Shown here in pieces: positions 38,582 to 48,142 of a DNA stretch of 64,000 nt; positions within the stretch are counted from its first letter, which is position 1; each line of letters opens with the position of its first letter. Both the position numbers and the translations under genes were made by a program. The notes under the pieces are model-generated. The model was not told the origin of the DNA. It saw only the letters and a program-made list of their open reading frames with translations, and made no database searches. The DNA comes from Sulfuriferula sp. AH1 (lineage in GTDB: Bacteria > Pseudomonadota > Gammaproteobacteria > Burkholderiales > Sulfuriferulaceae): NCBI RefSeq assembly GCF_002162035.1, contig NZ_CP021138.1, forward strand, positions 1,116,001 through 1,180,000. The letters are read 5' to 3'.

Positions 38582-39085
38582 ATGCTGAATACTTTGAAAC
38601 AGGCGAGCAGAAACATTAGCCGTGAAATTGGCCGGGCATGGGAGAACCTGTCGGATGGGTGGCGTGAATTGCTCAGCCGCAGCAACGAATCGCTCACGCA
38701 TTTTTCCCGTAATAAGGCTGAAGAAGAGGCGGCGCACAGCATGCTCGCCAGTTTCCCACGCTGGAGTTTGCTGGCGGGGGAGGTTGAGGAAACCGATAAG
38801 GAACTGGTTGTTCGGGTAGAGCTTCCTGGCATGCAGAAAGAAGATTGCCACATCACGATCGAAGGCAACACGCTCTATCTGAGCGGGGAAAAACGTTTTG
38901 AGCGGGAGACGAATGAAAGCACTTACCATGTCATGGAACGGGCTTACGGTTCATTTCAACGTACGATTGCGCTGCCGCGCAATGTAGATACTGACAGGGC
39001 GGTCGCCAGTTACCGGAATGGCGTGCTCATGGTGCGTTTGCCAAAAGGCGGTGCCGAATCGAGCAAGACGATTGCGGTTTCCTGA
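38582..39085 (+). CDS. Hsp20/alpha-crystallin small heat-shock protein
   Basis: 167 residues. The ~60-residue N-terminal arm is followed by the alpha-crystallin domain (ELVVRVELPGMQKEDCHITIEGNTLYLSGEKR and SFQRTIALPRNVDTDRAVASYRNGVLMVRLPK, in parts), with the A-x-x-x-N-G-V-L signature intact. The terminal SKTIAVS provides the I-x-V tail that docks oligomers. It should hold unfolding proteins in the cytoplasm. Shine-Dalgarno AGGAG 7 nt upstream. Confidence 0.94.
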   Translation: MLNTLKQASRNISREIGRAWENLSDGWRELLSRSNESLTHFSRNKAEEEAAHSMLASFPRWSLLAGEVEETDKELVVRVELPGMQKEDCHITIEGNTLYLSGEKRFERETNESTYHVMERAYGSFQRTIALPRNVDTDRAVASYRNGVLMVRLPKGGAESSKTIAVS

Positions 39086-39103
39086 GAGCCGTGCAAATCG
39101 CGG

Positions 39104-39679
39104 TTGAAATGCGAGAGGCCGGTAATCCTGCTGCTGGTTTTTATTTGGGGAGTTGAGGCAACTGCGGCGGATTTTTCTTCTGATGAAAGAACGGGTACTG
39201 CTATGTCCATGGCGATTACTTCCGCAGCCTTTTCTTCCAATGGTCTGATCCCTGCTCGCTATACGTGCGATGACCTGGGTATTTCTCCCCCGCTTGCCTG
39301 GACGGCGCTGCCCAGCGGAACCAGGAGTCTGGTGCTGATCATGGATGACCCTGATGCGCCGGACCCCGCAGCACCTAAAGGAACCTGGGTGCATTGGGTG
39401 CTATACAATATTCCGCCCGGCGTCAGCAGGCTGACTGAAGGCGTGGCGGTAAAAGAGCTGCCGCCAGGCACGTTGCAGGGGATGAACGATTGGCAGCGTA
39501 CCGGTTATGGCGGCCCCTGTCCGCCTATCGGCACTCATCGTTACTTTCATAAGTTGTATGCGCTGGATAGGGTGCTGCCGGACATGCATGAACCTGCCAA
39601 AGCGATTCTGGAAAAGGCCATGCAAGGTCATGTTCTCGGTCATGCAGAATTGATCGGCCGGTATCAGCGGCGGCACTGA
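39104..39679 (+). CDS. YbhB/YbcL (PEBP-like) family protein, probably exported
   Basis: 191 residues from TTG 39104, or 158 from ATG 39203. The longer form begins with a plausible signal peptide (KCERPVILLLVFIWGVEATAA), so I report it, but it lacks a ribosome-binding site. The domain is phosphatidylethanolamine-binding-protein-like, with MDDPDAPDPAAPKGTWVHWV, the YNIPPGV turn, YGGPCPPIGTHRY and the conserved ligand-pocket residues of the D-P-D-A-P and G-x-H-R-Y motifs. Biochemical role unknown in bacteria. Confidence 0.85.
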   Translation: MKCERPVILLLVFIWGVEATAADFSSDERTGTAMSMAITSAAFSSNGLIPARYTCDDLGISPPLAWTALPSGTRSLVLIMDDPDAPDPAAPKGTWVHWVLYNIPPGVSRLTEGVAVKELPPGTLQGMNDWQRTGYGGPCPPIGTHRYFHKLYALDRVLPDMHEPAKAILEKAMQGHVLGHAELIGRYQRRH

Positions 39680-39918
39680 TCGCTTGCCGACAGACCGATT
39701 TTGTTTCATTGCCGGAATGGAACTCTGCTCGGCGCCAGCCCGATTGCAATGTCGAGATCCTTTCAATCCATTTTTCAAGCCGGTATGCATAAACGATATG
39801 CGGTTAATAATTTGATATTTATATTATCAATACCTTTTTGTCTGCAAAATAAGTGCATTTACAATGCATCCTATAAGACAATAGTCAAATCCGTATTGCT
39901 TGCTTAGGGGAGAGTTCG

Positions 39919-42900
39919 ATGCGTGCCGGAGATTCTGCATCCAGAACGAGTTTTGCGTTTGCCCGGTTTTTACCGTGGATAATTTTGGGCATTGGTCTTG
40001 TCATTACTTATGCAATTCAGTACGAGGCGCGTACCGAGGCTAAAAATGCACTGCAAAAAGTGTTTGATTTTCGCGTCAAGGAGATTTTCGGCAATATTGA
40101 AAACCGTTTGAATGACTATGAACAGCTGCTGCGAGGTACGGCAGGATTATTCGCTGCCTCGCAATCGATTGAACGTGATGAGTTCGCCAAATACGTCGCT
40201 GCTCTCAAACTGGAACAAAGCTTTCCCGGGGTGCAAGGGGTAGGCTACTCCCAATTAATCATGTCTCATGATAAAGCCGTGCATATCGAGGCGATCCGCA
40301 AGCAAGGCTTTCCGGACTATGCTATCCGGCCTGCTGGTGAGCGCAGCGTCTATACCAGTATCATTTACCTCGAGCCTTTCAACTGGCGCAATCAGCGCGC
40401 CTTCGGTTATGACATGTTTTCCGAGCCGGTACGCCGGGCTGCGATGGAACGCGCGCGCGACGAAAACAATATCAGCATCTCCGGAAAAGTGAGGCTGGTG
40501 CAGGAAACCGATATGGACACGCAGGCCGGGTTTCTGATGTATATGCCGGTCTATCGGCACGGTGCACCCTATGAAACGCTGTCACAACGTCGCGCCAACC
40601 TGGCAGGATGGGTGTACTCGCCATTCCGCATGAATGAGTTGATGAAGGGCGTATTGGGCAAACATTTCGGTGAGATCAATGCGGCATTGGATCTCGAAAT
40701 CTACGACGGTGAAGTGCTTTCGCCACAAAGCCGGATGTACGACTCGAACAAGCAATTGAGTTTTACTTCTTCAATAATACCGCGTGCGTTTCAATCGGTT
40801 CAGCACATTGATGTTGCCGGACATCGCTGGACGGTGACGGTGAGTTCACTGCCGAGTTTCGAATCCAGACTGAAGAGTTACAAGGTGGTATTCATTATGT
40901 GGGCGGGTATCGGCGCCAGTTTGTTGCTGGCCTTGATTACCTGGCTGTTGGCGAATGGTCGTTCGCGTGCTCTGATCCTTGCGGAACAAATGACGCGAGA
41001 GTTGAAGGAAAGTGAAACCCGGTTCAGGGCGATGGCTGATTCCGCACCTGTGTTTATCTGGTTATCGGATAGCGATAAACATTGTAGCTGGTGCAATAAA
41101 GGCTGGCTCGATTTCACCGGGCGGAGTCTGGAAGAGGAGATTGGCAAAGGCTGGCTGGCTAGTCTGCATCCCGATGATGCGGCTAGGTGCATTCGGATTT
41201 ACACCACGGCATTCGATCAGCGTCAGCCATTTCAGCTTGAATGCCGGCTTAAACGGCATGACGGTGAATTCCGTTGGACGTTGGGGTCCGCCGTACCTCG
41301 CTATGACGATCAGAGTCGGTTTATGGGCTATATCGGCTCTTTTATCGATATCACCGAGCGCAAACTGGCGGAAGATACGCTGCAAAAATCCTATCTGGAA
41401 ATCGAGGATCTGTATAACAACGCCCCCTGCGGTTACCACTCGCTGGATGCGGACGGTCTGATTGTGCGCATGAATAATACGGAGTTGGCGTGGCTTGGTT
41501 ATACGCGGGATGCAGTGGTCGGCAAGATGAATTTCCAGAATCTGCTTACCCCTGACAGCCTGCGGACTTTTCAGCAAAATTATCCCGATTTCAAGGCGCA
41601 CGACGAGGTCAAGAATCTGGACTACGAATTTATCCGCAAAGACGGAACACTGATTCCGGTTCTGCTGAGCGCGACCGCTGTCAGAGACAGTAATGGCGTT
41701 TTTGTTATGTCACGTTCGATTGTGTTCGATGTAACTGAACGCAAAGAGGCTGAAAAAATCCAGAATCGGCTTAACCGCGCGTTGCGACTGTTGAGTGACT
41801 GCAACATGGCATTGGTACATGCCGAGGAAGAGCATAAGTTGCTGGCGGATATCTGTCAGCTTATCGTGCAAACCGGAGGCTATATGATGGTATGGGTAGG
41901 ATATGCCGAACAGGATGAAGCAAAGACCGTGCGCCCGGTAGCGCAATTCGGTTACGAACATGGTTATCTGGAGCAGATGAACGTCACCTGGGCTGACGCA
42001 GAACGGGGACGCGGCCCTACCGGAACCGCGATAAGAACAGGGGCTACCGAAGTCAATCAGGATTACTTGTCCAATCCCAGAATGCTGCCTTGGCGGGATG
42101 CAGCCATTCAGCGCGGCTATCACTCCAGCATTGCGCTGCCGATGCCGGGCAAAAAACACATATTGGGTGCGCTCGCCATCTATTCACAGGATACGGATGC
42201 GTTCAGTCCGGAAGAAGTGAAATTGCTGGAAGAGCTTGCCAGCGACCTGGCTTTTGGTATCGAAACCTTGCGTATGCGCGCTGAAGGCGAAGCGGCGGAA
42301 GAAAAGCTGGTGTTTCTGGCGCAGCATGATTCGCTTACCCACTTGCCCAATTACCTGTTGTTGCGTGATCGCTTCGATCAGGCCGTAGTGCTTGCACAAC
42401 GTGATGGCAACAAAGTGGCGATGCTCTTCCTCGACCTGGATAACTTCAAGCATATCAATGATAGCCTGGGTCACAATTTTGGCGACCAGGTGCTGCTCCA
42501 GGTAGTAGAGCGCTTGAAAAGCTGTATTCGCGATACCGATACGATCAGCCGTCAGGGCGGTGACGAATTCGTTATCTTGCTCAGCGATGTGCATGATGTG
42601 AATGCGGCAGGAGACGTTGCGCAAAAAATTATCGAGGCTTTTACCGATGCGTTTGTGATCGAGGGTTACACCATCAGCACTTCATTCAGTGTGGGTATCA
42701 GCCTGTTTCCCGATGATGGCATCGAATTCGAGACGTTATTCAAGCGCGCGGATACTGCGTTGTATCAGGCCAAGGACAGCGGACGTAATGCTTATCGATT
42801 TTATGCGCAAAAAATGAATACGGATGCCATAGAGCAGATGCAAATGCAGGGCCAATTGCGTAATGCTTTGAAACAGCAGGAGTTCATCCTCTATTACCAG

Positions 42901-43599
42901 CCTCAGGTCGATATCGCCAGCGGGCGTATTGTCGGGGCAGAAGCCCTGGTACGCTGGCAACATCCGGAAATGGGCTTGGTTTCCCCTGCCAAGTTCATTC
43001 CGCTGGCTGAGCGTAGCGGCCTGATCATTCCATTGGGTGAATGGATCCTCTATGAGGCTTGTCGGCAAGCTCGGCTCTGGCGAGAAAAAGGCCTGCCCGA
43101 TTTGGTGATCGCCGTTAATCTTTCCGCAATACAGTTCAAGCGCGGTAATATTCTGGATACTGTGTCCGATGCGCTGGCGCGGTCAGGATTGCCGGCGAAT
43201 TGTCTGGAGCTGGAGTTGACGGAATCCATCCTGCTGCAGGACATCGACATGACCATGAAAACGCTGCAAACCCTGAAAAGAATGGGGGTAAAGCTATCGA
43301 TTGACGATTTCGGGACAGGCTATTCCAGTTTGTCTTATTTGAAGCAGTTGGCGGTAAACAAGATCAAGATCGATCAGTCTTTTGTACGTGATTTAGTGGA
43401 CGACCAGGGAGACGATGCGATTGTTAAAGCGATTATCCAGCTGGGCCATACTTTGCAGCTTACAGTCATCGCCGAGGGGGTAGAAACTGAAATCCAGCTG
43501 GCTTTCCTCAGAAATTATGGCTGCGATGAAATTCAGGGATATCTGTTCAGTCGCCCTGTTTCTGCGGACAAATTTGTTGCTTTATTTCCAGCAGCATAA
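39919..43599 (+). CDS. CHASE-PAS-PAS-GAF-GGDEF-EAL membrane c-di-GMP protein
   Basis: 1226 residues. TM1 (FLPWIILGIGLVITYAIQY) is followed by a periplasmic CHASE domain (~residues 60-290), TM2 (VVFIMWAGIGASLLLALITWLL), a PAS/PAC pair (~365-620), a GAF domain (~640-790), GGDEF (HDSLTHLPNYLLL, SRQGGDEF) and EAL (GAEALVRW, ELELTES, DDFGTGYSSL, AEGVE). Both catalytic motifs are intact. CHASE domains sense small extracellular ligands. GGGGAG lies 7 nt before the ATG. It is followed by cheZ/cheA after 250 bp. Confidence 0.93.
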   Translation: MRAGDSASRTSFAFARFLPWIILGIGLVITYAIQYEARTEAKNALQKVFDFRVKEIFGNIENRLNDYEQLLRGTAGLFAASQSIERDEFAKYVAALKLEQSFPGVQGVGYSQLIMSHDKAVHIEAIRKQGFPDYAIRPAGERSVYTSIIYLEPFNWRNQRAFGYDMFSEPVRRAAMERARDENNISISGKVRLVQETDMDTQAGFLMYMPVYRHGAPYETLSQRRANLAGWVYSPFRMNELMKGVLGKHFGEINAALDLEIYDGEVLSPQSRMYDSNKQLSFTSSIIPRAFQSVQHIDVAGHRWTVTVSSLPSFESRLKSYKVVFIMWAGIGASLLLALITWLLANGRSRALILAEQMTRELKESETRFRAMADSAPVFIWLSDSDKHCSWCNKGWLDFTGRSLEEEIGKGWLASLHPDDAARCIRIYTTAFDQRQPFQLECRLKRHDGEFRWTLGSAVPRYDDQSRFMGYIGSFIDITERKLAEDTLQKSYLEIEDLYNNAPCGYHSLDADGLIVRMNNTELAWLGYTRDAVVGKMNFQNLLTPDSLRTFQQNYPDFKAHDEVKNLDYEFIRKDGTLIPVLLSATAVRDSNGVFVMSRSIVFDVTERKEAEKIQNRLNRALRLLSDCNMALVHAEEEHKLLADICQLIVQTGGYMMVWVGYAEQDEAKTVRPVAQFGYEHGYLEQMNVTWADAERGRGPTGTAIRTGATEVNQDYLSNPRMLPWRDAAIQRGYHSSIALPMPGKKHILGALAIYSQDTDAFSPEEVKLLEELASDLAFGIETLRMRAEGEAAEEKLVFLAQHDSLTHLPNYLLLRDRFDQAVVLAQRDGNKVAMLFLDLDNFKHINDSLGHNFGDQVLLQVVERLKSCIRDTDTISRQGGDEFVILLSDVHDVNAAGDVAQKIIEAFTDAFVIEGYTISTSFSVGISLFPDDGIEFETLFKRADTALYQAKDSGRNAYRFYAQKMNTDAIEQMQMQGQLRNALKQQEFILYYQPQVDIASGRIVGAEALVRWQHPEMGLVSPAKFIPLAERSGLIIPLGEWILYEACRQARLWREKGLPDLVIAVNLSAIQFKRGNILDTVSDALARSGLPANCLELELTESILLQDIDMTMKTLQTLKRMGVKLSIDDFGTGYSSLSYLKQLAVNKIKIDQSFVRDLVDDQGDDAIVKAIIQLGHTLQLTVIAEGVETEIQLAFLRNYGCDEIQGYLFSRPVSADKFVALFPAA

Positions 43600-43851
43600 G
43601 GGCGCATGTATCTATTGCATGATAATTTAATTCAAATACGGTAAATTTACGGTAACCTGTAAACTGGCCGCTTGATAAGCATGCAGCAAAAACAGCAGGC
43701 AGGAAAAACGCCGAAATTACAGGTATTTTATGTTAAAAAGCCAGACAGAGAAGTTGCTGTATCAGTGATAATTGCGGTATCTGGTTATGTCGTAAATCCC
43801 TTTATTACCACCAGTTAGGGTGAAAAGCTCAAAAAATATGGAGAAGCACGG

Positions 43852-44607
43852 ATGATGGGCAACACCAATGATGATCTTGAAGCATTATTTGATGAAATTT
43901 CTTCGCAGCGCACTGAGGTTACTGCTCAGACAATCACTTTCGCCGAGTTGTCGCCGTACGGCGAGGCTTCCCCTGATGTGATTCAGGAAAATCAGGCCGA
44001 CATCCCGATGTTTGACCGGCTGGGCGCCATTGTCAGACAATTGCATGATTCTCTTAACGAATTAGGCTATGACCGCACATTGGCTGAAGTCGCGGAAGAA
44101 ATTACTGATTCGAAAAGCCGTCTTGAGTATGTAGCGACCCTGACGGAACAAGCCGCAAACAAAGTGCTGAATGCGATTGATGAAGGCATGCCAGTGCAGG
44201 ACGAGTTATTGAAAAGCGCCAAAGAAATTGATACTGGCTGGACATTGCTATTCGCAGGGAAATTGAGCATTGAGGAATTCAAGGTGCTGGCAGGCGATTC
44301 CAGGCAGTTCGCCACCAGGGTTGCCAGTGCGACTGAAGCAGAAAAAGCGCGTTTGATGGATATCATGATGGCGCAGGATTTTCAGGATATAACCGGGCAG
44401 ATCATCAAAAAAGTCATTACGATCTCGCAAAAACTGGAGATCGAACTGGCTCAGCTGTTGCGCGATAACGCCCCGGCAGAATTCAAGGAAAAAGAGAAGG
44501 GAAAGGAAAAAGACAAGCCCGTTGATTTAATGGCAGGCCCGGCTGTACCTGCATCAGCAATGCAGCAAGATGATGTGGATGACTTATTGGCAGACTTGGG
44601 ATTCTAA
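43852..44607 (+). CDS. cheZ: chemotaxis phosphatase CheZ
   Basis: 251 residues, mostly long helices. The catalytic segment MMAQDFQDITGQIIKKV carries D179 and Q183, equivalent to E. coli D143 and Q147, which reach into the CheY~P active site. The extreme C-terminus DDVDDLLADLGF is the CheY-docking peptide, joined by a Lys/Glu-rich linker. It should dephosphorylate CheY~P. It shares one base with the next gene (TAATG), implying coupling. No cheY, cheW, cheR, cheB or receptor gene lies in the window. Confidence 0.93.
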   Translation: MMGNTNDDLEALFDEISSQRTEVTAQTITFAELSPYGEASPDVIQENQADIPMFDRLGAIVRQLHDSLNELGYDRTLAEVAEEITDSKSRLEYVATLTEQAANKVLNAIDEGMPVQDELLKSAKEIDTGWTLLFAGKLSIEEFKVLAGDSRQFATRVASATEAEKARLMDIMMAQDFQDITGQIIKKVITISQKLEIELAQLLRDNAPAEFKEKEKGKEKDKPVDLMAGPAVPASAMQQDDVDDLLADLGF

Positions 44608-46382
44608 TGGATGATATGCTAAAAGACTTTGTCGTCGAGGCCCTGGATCTCGCGACAAACGTAGAAGCGCTCCTGCTTAGTCTGGAGCGAAACCCGGAAG
44701 ACATGGATACCTTGAATGCGGTATTCAGATCATTTCATACCATTAAAGGCGGCGCCGGTTTTATGGGCTTGCCGGCGATGGTATCAGCCTGTCATCTGAC
44801 CGAAAATCTGTTCGATGCGCTCAGAACGTGCCAGATTCCCGTCACGCCGTTGGCAATCGAATCCGCGCTGCAGGCGAGCGGCTTTGTCGAGGATCAGCTT
44901 ACCAAGCTGGCTAACGGTACGGCGCCCGATAATTTGCCAGCGATGCCGGAAATCCTGGAAAAGATACTGACTGACGCGATTGAAGGCAATGCCGCAGTGA
45001 ATCCCGCTCATGCCGCAGATACGAATAATAGGTCCGAAGGCGGGGTCGATTGGGCGGCGCTGTATCGGGCCATCGTTCCCGGCGGCGACGAGATTGCCGT
45101 ACCTGTTGCACAGGCGGTCCCGGCAGCGGCAAACTCCTGGGACGGGGCAGAACGCCGCGGCGAAAATAGCAAGGAAACTAAAATAACGGCTCCCGTCAAA
45201 GAGGACAGCATTCGTGTGGATGCGATCAAGCTTGATGCGTTGCTCGAAGTGGCGGGCGAGTCGATGCAGGCAGCCAATCAGGCCAGTGTGCTGCTGGAAA
45301 AACTCTTGCAATATAAATTCGAAGATGCGGCCTCGGGGCTGATGGAAAAGCTTGCGGAAACGCTGGGACGGGCTTCGCGTTATTCCGCTGAATTGCAACG
45401 GGCGACCCTTGCAACCCGCATGCAGCCGGTTGGCCGATTATTTCAGAAATTTCCGCGACTGGTACGCGAGCTTGCCAAGGAATTGGGCAAGGAAGTGGAT
45501 TTGAATATCGAAGGAGCCGAAACCGAAGTGGACAGAGTGGTCGTCGATAGCCTGTACGATCCACTGGTACACATGCTGCGTAATTCGCTGGATCATGGTA
45601 TCGAATTGCCGGCCGAGCGTACTGCTGCCGGCAAGCCGGCGAAATCGGTAATTTCCCTGAAAGCCTGGCAGGAAGCCAATAGCGTCATCATCGAGCTGGC
45701 GGATGACGGTAAAGGCATGAATCCGCAAGTGCTGCGCGAAAAAGCGATCGCCAAAGGACTTATTCATGAATCTGCTGCCCAGACTGATGAAGCGGCATTT
45801 CAACTGGTTTTTCTGCCTGGTTTTTCCACCAAGGAAGTCGCGTCGAGCGTGTCCGGTCGTGGGGTAGGCATGGACGTCGTGAAGACCGCCGTCGAAAAAC
45901 ATCGCGGCACGATCTATATCGATTCGGCTTTGGGCCGGGGTACGCGCTTCTCCATTCGCCTGCCAATCGAACTTTCCATTGTGCCGACCATGCTGGTCAG
46001 TACCGCAGATGCCGTGCTGGGCATGCCCATGGGAATAGTGGAACGGGTGGTGGAATTGCCGGAAAGCTTCATGGCCGTTGCCGGAGCCCCGGTATTCTAC
46101 GATCAGGGGCGCCCATTGCCCGTGTTTTCTCTGGCTGGTGTGCTGGGCTATGTGCCGGGAGAAGAACGTGTCGGTGTCGTTATCGCAGCGCCACAGCCTT
46201 ATATCCTTGCGGTAGGAGCTGTAGACGGTACGGCAGATCTGGTGATCAAACCACTGACAGCGCTTGCCGTAACCGGCATTACCGGAACCGCGCATTCTGC
46301 GGAAGGAAAACTGGTGCTGATAGTCGGTCTGACTTTCCTGCTGGAAGGCTGCGCGGGCGGAGTAGGGATGGCTGGCGCCTGA
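44607..46382 (+). CDS. cheA: CheA-type chemotaxis histidine kinase without P2 domain
   Basis: 591 residues. P1/Hpt domain with phospho-acceptor H44 (FHTIKGGAGFMG), a linker in place of the P2 CheY-binding domain, a P3 dimerisation helix pair, a P4 ATPase (N-box MLRNSLDHGIELPAER, ADDGKGMN, PGFSTKEVASSVSGRGVGMDVV) and a P5 CheW-like domain at the end. It should autophosphorylate and pass phosphate to a CheY-like protein encoded elsewhere. It is smaller than E. coli CheA (654). Confidence 0.92.
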   Translation: MDDMLKDFVVEALDLATNVEALLLSLERNPEDMDTLNAVFRSFHTIKGGAGFMGLPAMVSACHLTENLFDALRTCQIPVTPLAIESALQASGFVEDQLTKLANGTAPDNLPAMPEILEKILTDAIEGNAAVNPAHAADTNNRSEGGVDWAALYRAIVPGGDEIAVPVAQAVPAAANSWDGAERRGENSKETKITAPVKEDSIRVDAIKLDALLEVAGESMQAANQASVLLEKLLQYKFEDAASGLMEKLAETLGRASRYSAELQRATLATRMQPVGRLFQKFPRLVRELAKELGKEVDLNIEGAETEVDRVVVDSLYDPLVHMLRNSLDHGIELPAERTAAGKPAKSVISLKAWQEANSVIIELADDGKGMNPQVLREKAIAKGLIHESAAQTDEAAFQLVFLPGFSTKEVASSVSGRGVGMDVVKTAVEKHRGTIYIDSALGRGTRFSIRLPIELSIVPTMLVSTADAVLGMPMGIVERVVELPESFMAVAGAPVFYDQGRPLPVFSLAGVLGYVPGEERVGVVIAAPQPYILAVGAVDGTADLVIKPLTALAVTGITGTAHSAEGKLVLIVGLTFLLEGCAGGVGMAGA

Positions 46383-46396
46383 AAGGGTAAGGCGGT

Positions 46397-46435
46397 ACCT
46401 TCCATGCTGCCGAGATATTGGTTTGCATGGAAGGT
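46397..46435. terminator. bidirectional hairpin between cheA and BON gene
   Basis: Perfect 10-bp arms ACCTTCCATG (46397-46406) and CATGGAAGGT (46426-46435) with a 19-nt loop between two convergent genes, followed on the plus strand by CTTAAG rather than a clean T-run. Confidence 0.6.
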
Positions 46436-46446
46436 CTTAAGCCATG

Positions 46447-46758
46447 TTACTTGAGTTGCATCTGATCTTTAACGGCGACGACGCCTTCCACACTGCGGGC
46501 GACCTCCACCGCCTTCTTCATGTCAGCGCGTGAATTAACGAAACCGCTTAATTGCACTGTACCTTTGTAGGTTTCAACGTTAATCTCGGTCGACTTCAAA
46601 GTAGGTTCATTGAAAATGGCTGTTTTGACTTTGGTGGTGATGACGGTGTCATCCATATATTGGCCAGTTCCCTCATGTTTTGGCGTCGATGCGCAGCCCA
46701 CTACGGAAACCAGTAAAAGTGCAGAAAAAATGGCTGCGAAACGATTTGGTAAGGTCAT
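46447..46758 (-). CDS. BON-domain lipoprotein
   Basis: 103 residues. Lipobox SVVGC places the lipidated Cys near residue 22. One BON domain follows (TTKVKTAIFNEPTLKSTEINVETYKGTVQLSGFV, in part), of the OsmY/transport-associated family that binds membranes under osmotic stress. The residue after the lipid Cys is Ala, predicting outer-membrane sorting. GGAGAA precedes the ATG by 6 nt. A second, larger BON protein lies at 49528. Confidence 0.9.
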   Translation of the reverse strand: MTLPNRFAAIFSALLLVSVVGCASTPKHEGTGQYMDDTVITTKVKTAIFNEPTLKSTEINVETYKGTVQLSGFVNSRADMKKAVEVARSVEGVVAVKDQMQLK

Positions 46759-46793
46759 GATTGTTCTCCTTCGTTCTGAATGATAAATCTACG

Positions 46794-46829
46794 ATGCCTC
46801 TTGATTAGCGTGATTTGATCGAGAGGCAT
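46794..46829 (-). terminator. hairpin downstream of yqjK-like gene
   Basis: Arms ATGCCTCTTGAT (46794-46805) and ATCGAGAGGCAT (46818-46829) pair over 12 bp with one non-Watson-Crick position, 13 bp past the stop of the gene at 46842. It probably ends the yqjDEK-like operon. No strong T-run. Confidence 0.55.
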
Positions 46830-46841
46830 TTCATACAACTG

Positions 46842-47150
46842 TTACATTCTTAAAAACTGGCGGTAATGCGTTCGGTTCTTGAGCAGTTTGCGCCCGAGTT
46901 GCCACCCAAGCAGACCTATCTTTAGCCATTTGCCTCTGTGCTGAGGGCGTAGCACTGCGATAATGAGTGAAATTCCCCCGAGCAGGGCAGGATGGCGTCT
47001 GATGTAATGAAACGCTGCTATGCCGCGATCCATGCGCGCCAAGGGGGCACGCCAAGATTGGGCATTTTGCGCAAACCGGGCACGTTGGTTGGCTGTCGCG
47101 GCCACCAGATACTGACGCCGTGCAACTAATTGCGTTAGTTTCTTGCTCAT
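46842..47150 (-). CDS. yqjK: YqjK-like protein
   Basis: 102 residues, basic, with one weak hydrophobic segment (PALLGGISLIIAVLRP) and a C-terminal cluster of Arg/Lys. It resembles YqjK-like proteins, which travel with yqjD and yqjE. The ATG overlaps the stop of the yqjE-like gene by 4 nt. Role unknown; the cluster is linked to stationary-phase membrane or ribosome association in E. coli. Confidence 0.82.
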   Translation of the reverse strand: MSKKLTQLVARRQYLVAATANQRARFAQNAQSWRAPLARMDRGIAAFHYIRRHPALLGGISLIIAVLRPQHRGKWLKIGLLGWQLGRKLLKNRTHYRQFLRM

Positions 47151-47539
47151 GGCCGTTGCCTCAGTTGTTGAACGTCTTTGGCTAATTCTGCCAAGCTTGC
47201 CGCAAATAGCCGTGGCTTGGCCTTGCGCCGTTGCAGCATAAAGCCGATTATTGCCGCCCCCGCAAGCAGGAAGATTCCGGTAAGGCCGCTCAGTATCAAC
47301 AGTTGATAGCTATCCTGGAACGCGACTGCAATCAAAACCGCTAGCAAGACGATTCCCAAACCAAAACAGAACAGCGCAATCAGCAGCAGTACGAGTATCG
47401 CTATCAACCGATCGCGATCTTCCTCCACATCCGTCGATAACAGATCGAGCCGGGTATGGGTAATGGCAATCAGACTTGCAGCCAGCACCTTGAAAGACTC
47501 GAATAGCCCTTTGCTGTCAGCATGCATACCTTCATTCAT
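47147..47539 (-). CDS. yqjE: YqjE-like membrane protein (phage holin family III-like)
   Basis: 130 residues from ATG 47539; ATG 47527 is also possible. An N-terminal amphipathic stretch is followed by two TM helices (LIAILVLLLIALFCFGLGIVLL and LLILSGLTGIFLLAGAAIIGFM, in part) and a basic cytoplasmic tail, the usual YqjE layout. Middle gene of the yqjD-yqjE-yqjK-like operon. Confidence 0.85.
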   Translation of the reverse strand: MNEGMHADSKGLFESFKVLAASLIAITHTRLDLLSTDVEEDRDRLIAILVLLLIALFCFGLGIVLLAVLIAVAFQDSYQLLILSGLTGIFLLAGAAIIGFMLQRRKAKPRLFAASLAELAKDVQQLRQRP

Positions 47540-47549
47540 GCACTTGGAC

Positions 47550-47885
47550 CTAGCGGCGCCCCATGATAAAACCGATAAGCAGCCCCATGCCAACGGAAAT
47601 TCCTATTGCTTGCCAGGGATTCTCATGAACGTAGACATCGGTCGCTTGTGCTGCCGCTTTGGTGCGGGCGAGCAATGCGGCTTCGGTATCTTTTATCTGG
47701 GATTTAGCCAGGGCGATAGATTGTTCGGCTTTGGCACGCACTGATGCGAGCGCATCGCCACCTTGATTTGCTGTCGCCTTGATGAGCGCTTCGGCATCGG
47801 CCATTACCGTTTTGAAATCGGCGATCAACTGCTCTTTGGTAACCTCTGAAAAATCGGTTTCAGTGAGTGTATTGCGATTGGCCAT
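47550..47885 (-). CDS. yqjD: YqjD/ElaB family (DUF883) membrane-anchored protein
   Basis: 111 residues from ATG 47885 (GGAGGA 7 nt upstream; the open frame extends to 48119, but that is not protein-like). A long helical cytoplasmic region rich in Ala/Lys/Glu is followed by VHENPWQAIGISVGMGLLIGFIMGRR, the family's C-terminal anchor. In E. coli YqjD ties ribosomes to the inner membrane in stationary phase. First gene of the operon. Confidence 0.92.
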   Translation of the reverse strand: MANRNTLTETDFSEVTKEQLIADFKTVMADAEALIKATANQGGDALASVRAKAEQSIALAKSQIKDTEAALLARTKAAAQATDVYVHENPWQAIGISVGMGLLIGFIMGRR

Positions 47886-48142
47886 GAGTAGTTCCTCCAA
47901 ATAGTGATAAAAAAACAGGTTGTTTGGTTGCATGTCAAAGTTATGAAGAACGTCATCTATGCATGGATACCAAATTAGCAACTGTTGATTCATTATCGGC
48001 GTGAGCCTGGAGATAGTCCGTACGATAGCGAACACAGGAAGAATCTGATACGGCCATAAGTAAGCATGGGGTCTGGAGGACGGATAGCCGCATGCAATGC
48101 GCGGGGATATCCCGTGCATTGTGCCCCCTTGTTTCTGCGGTT

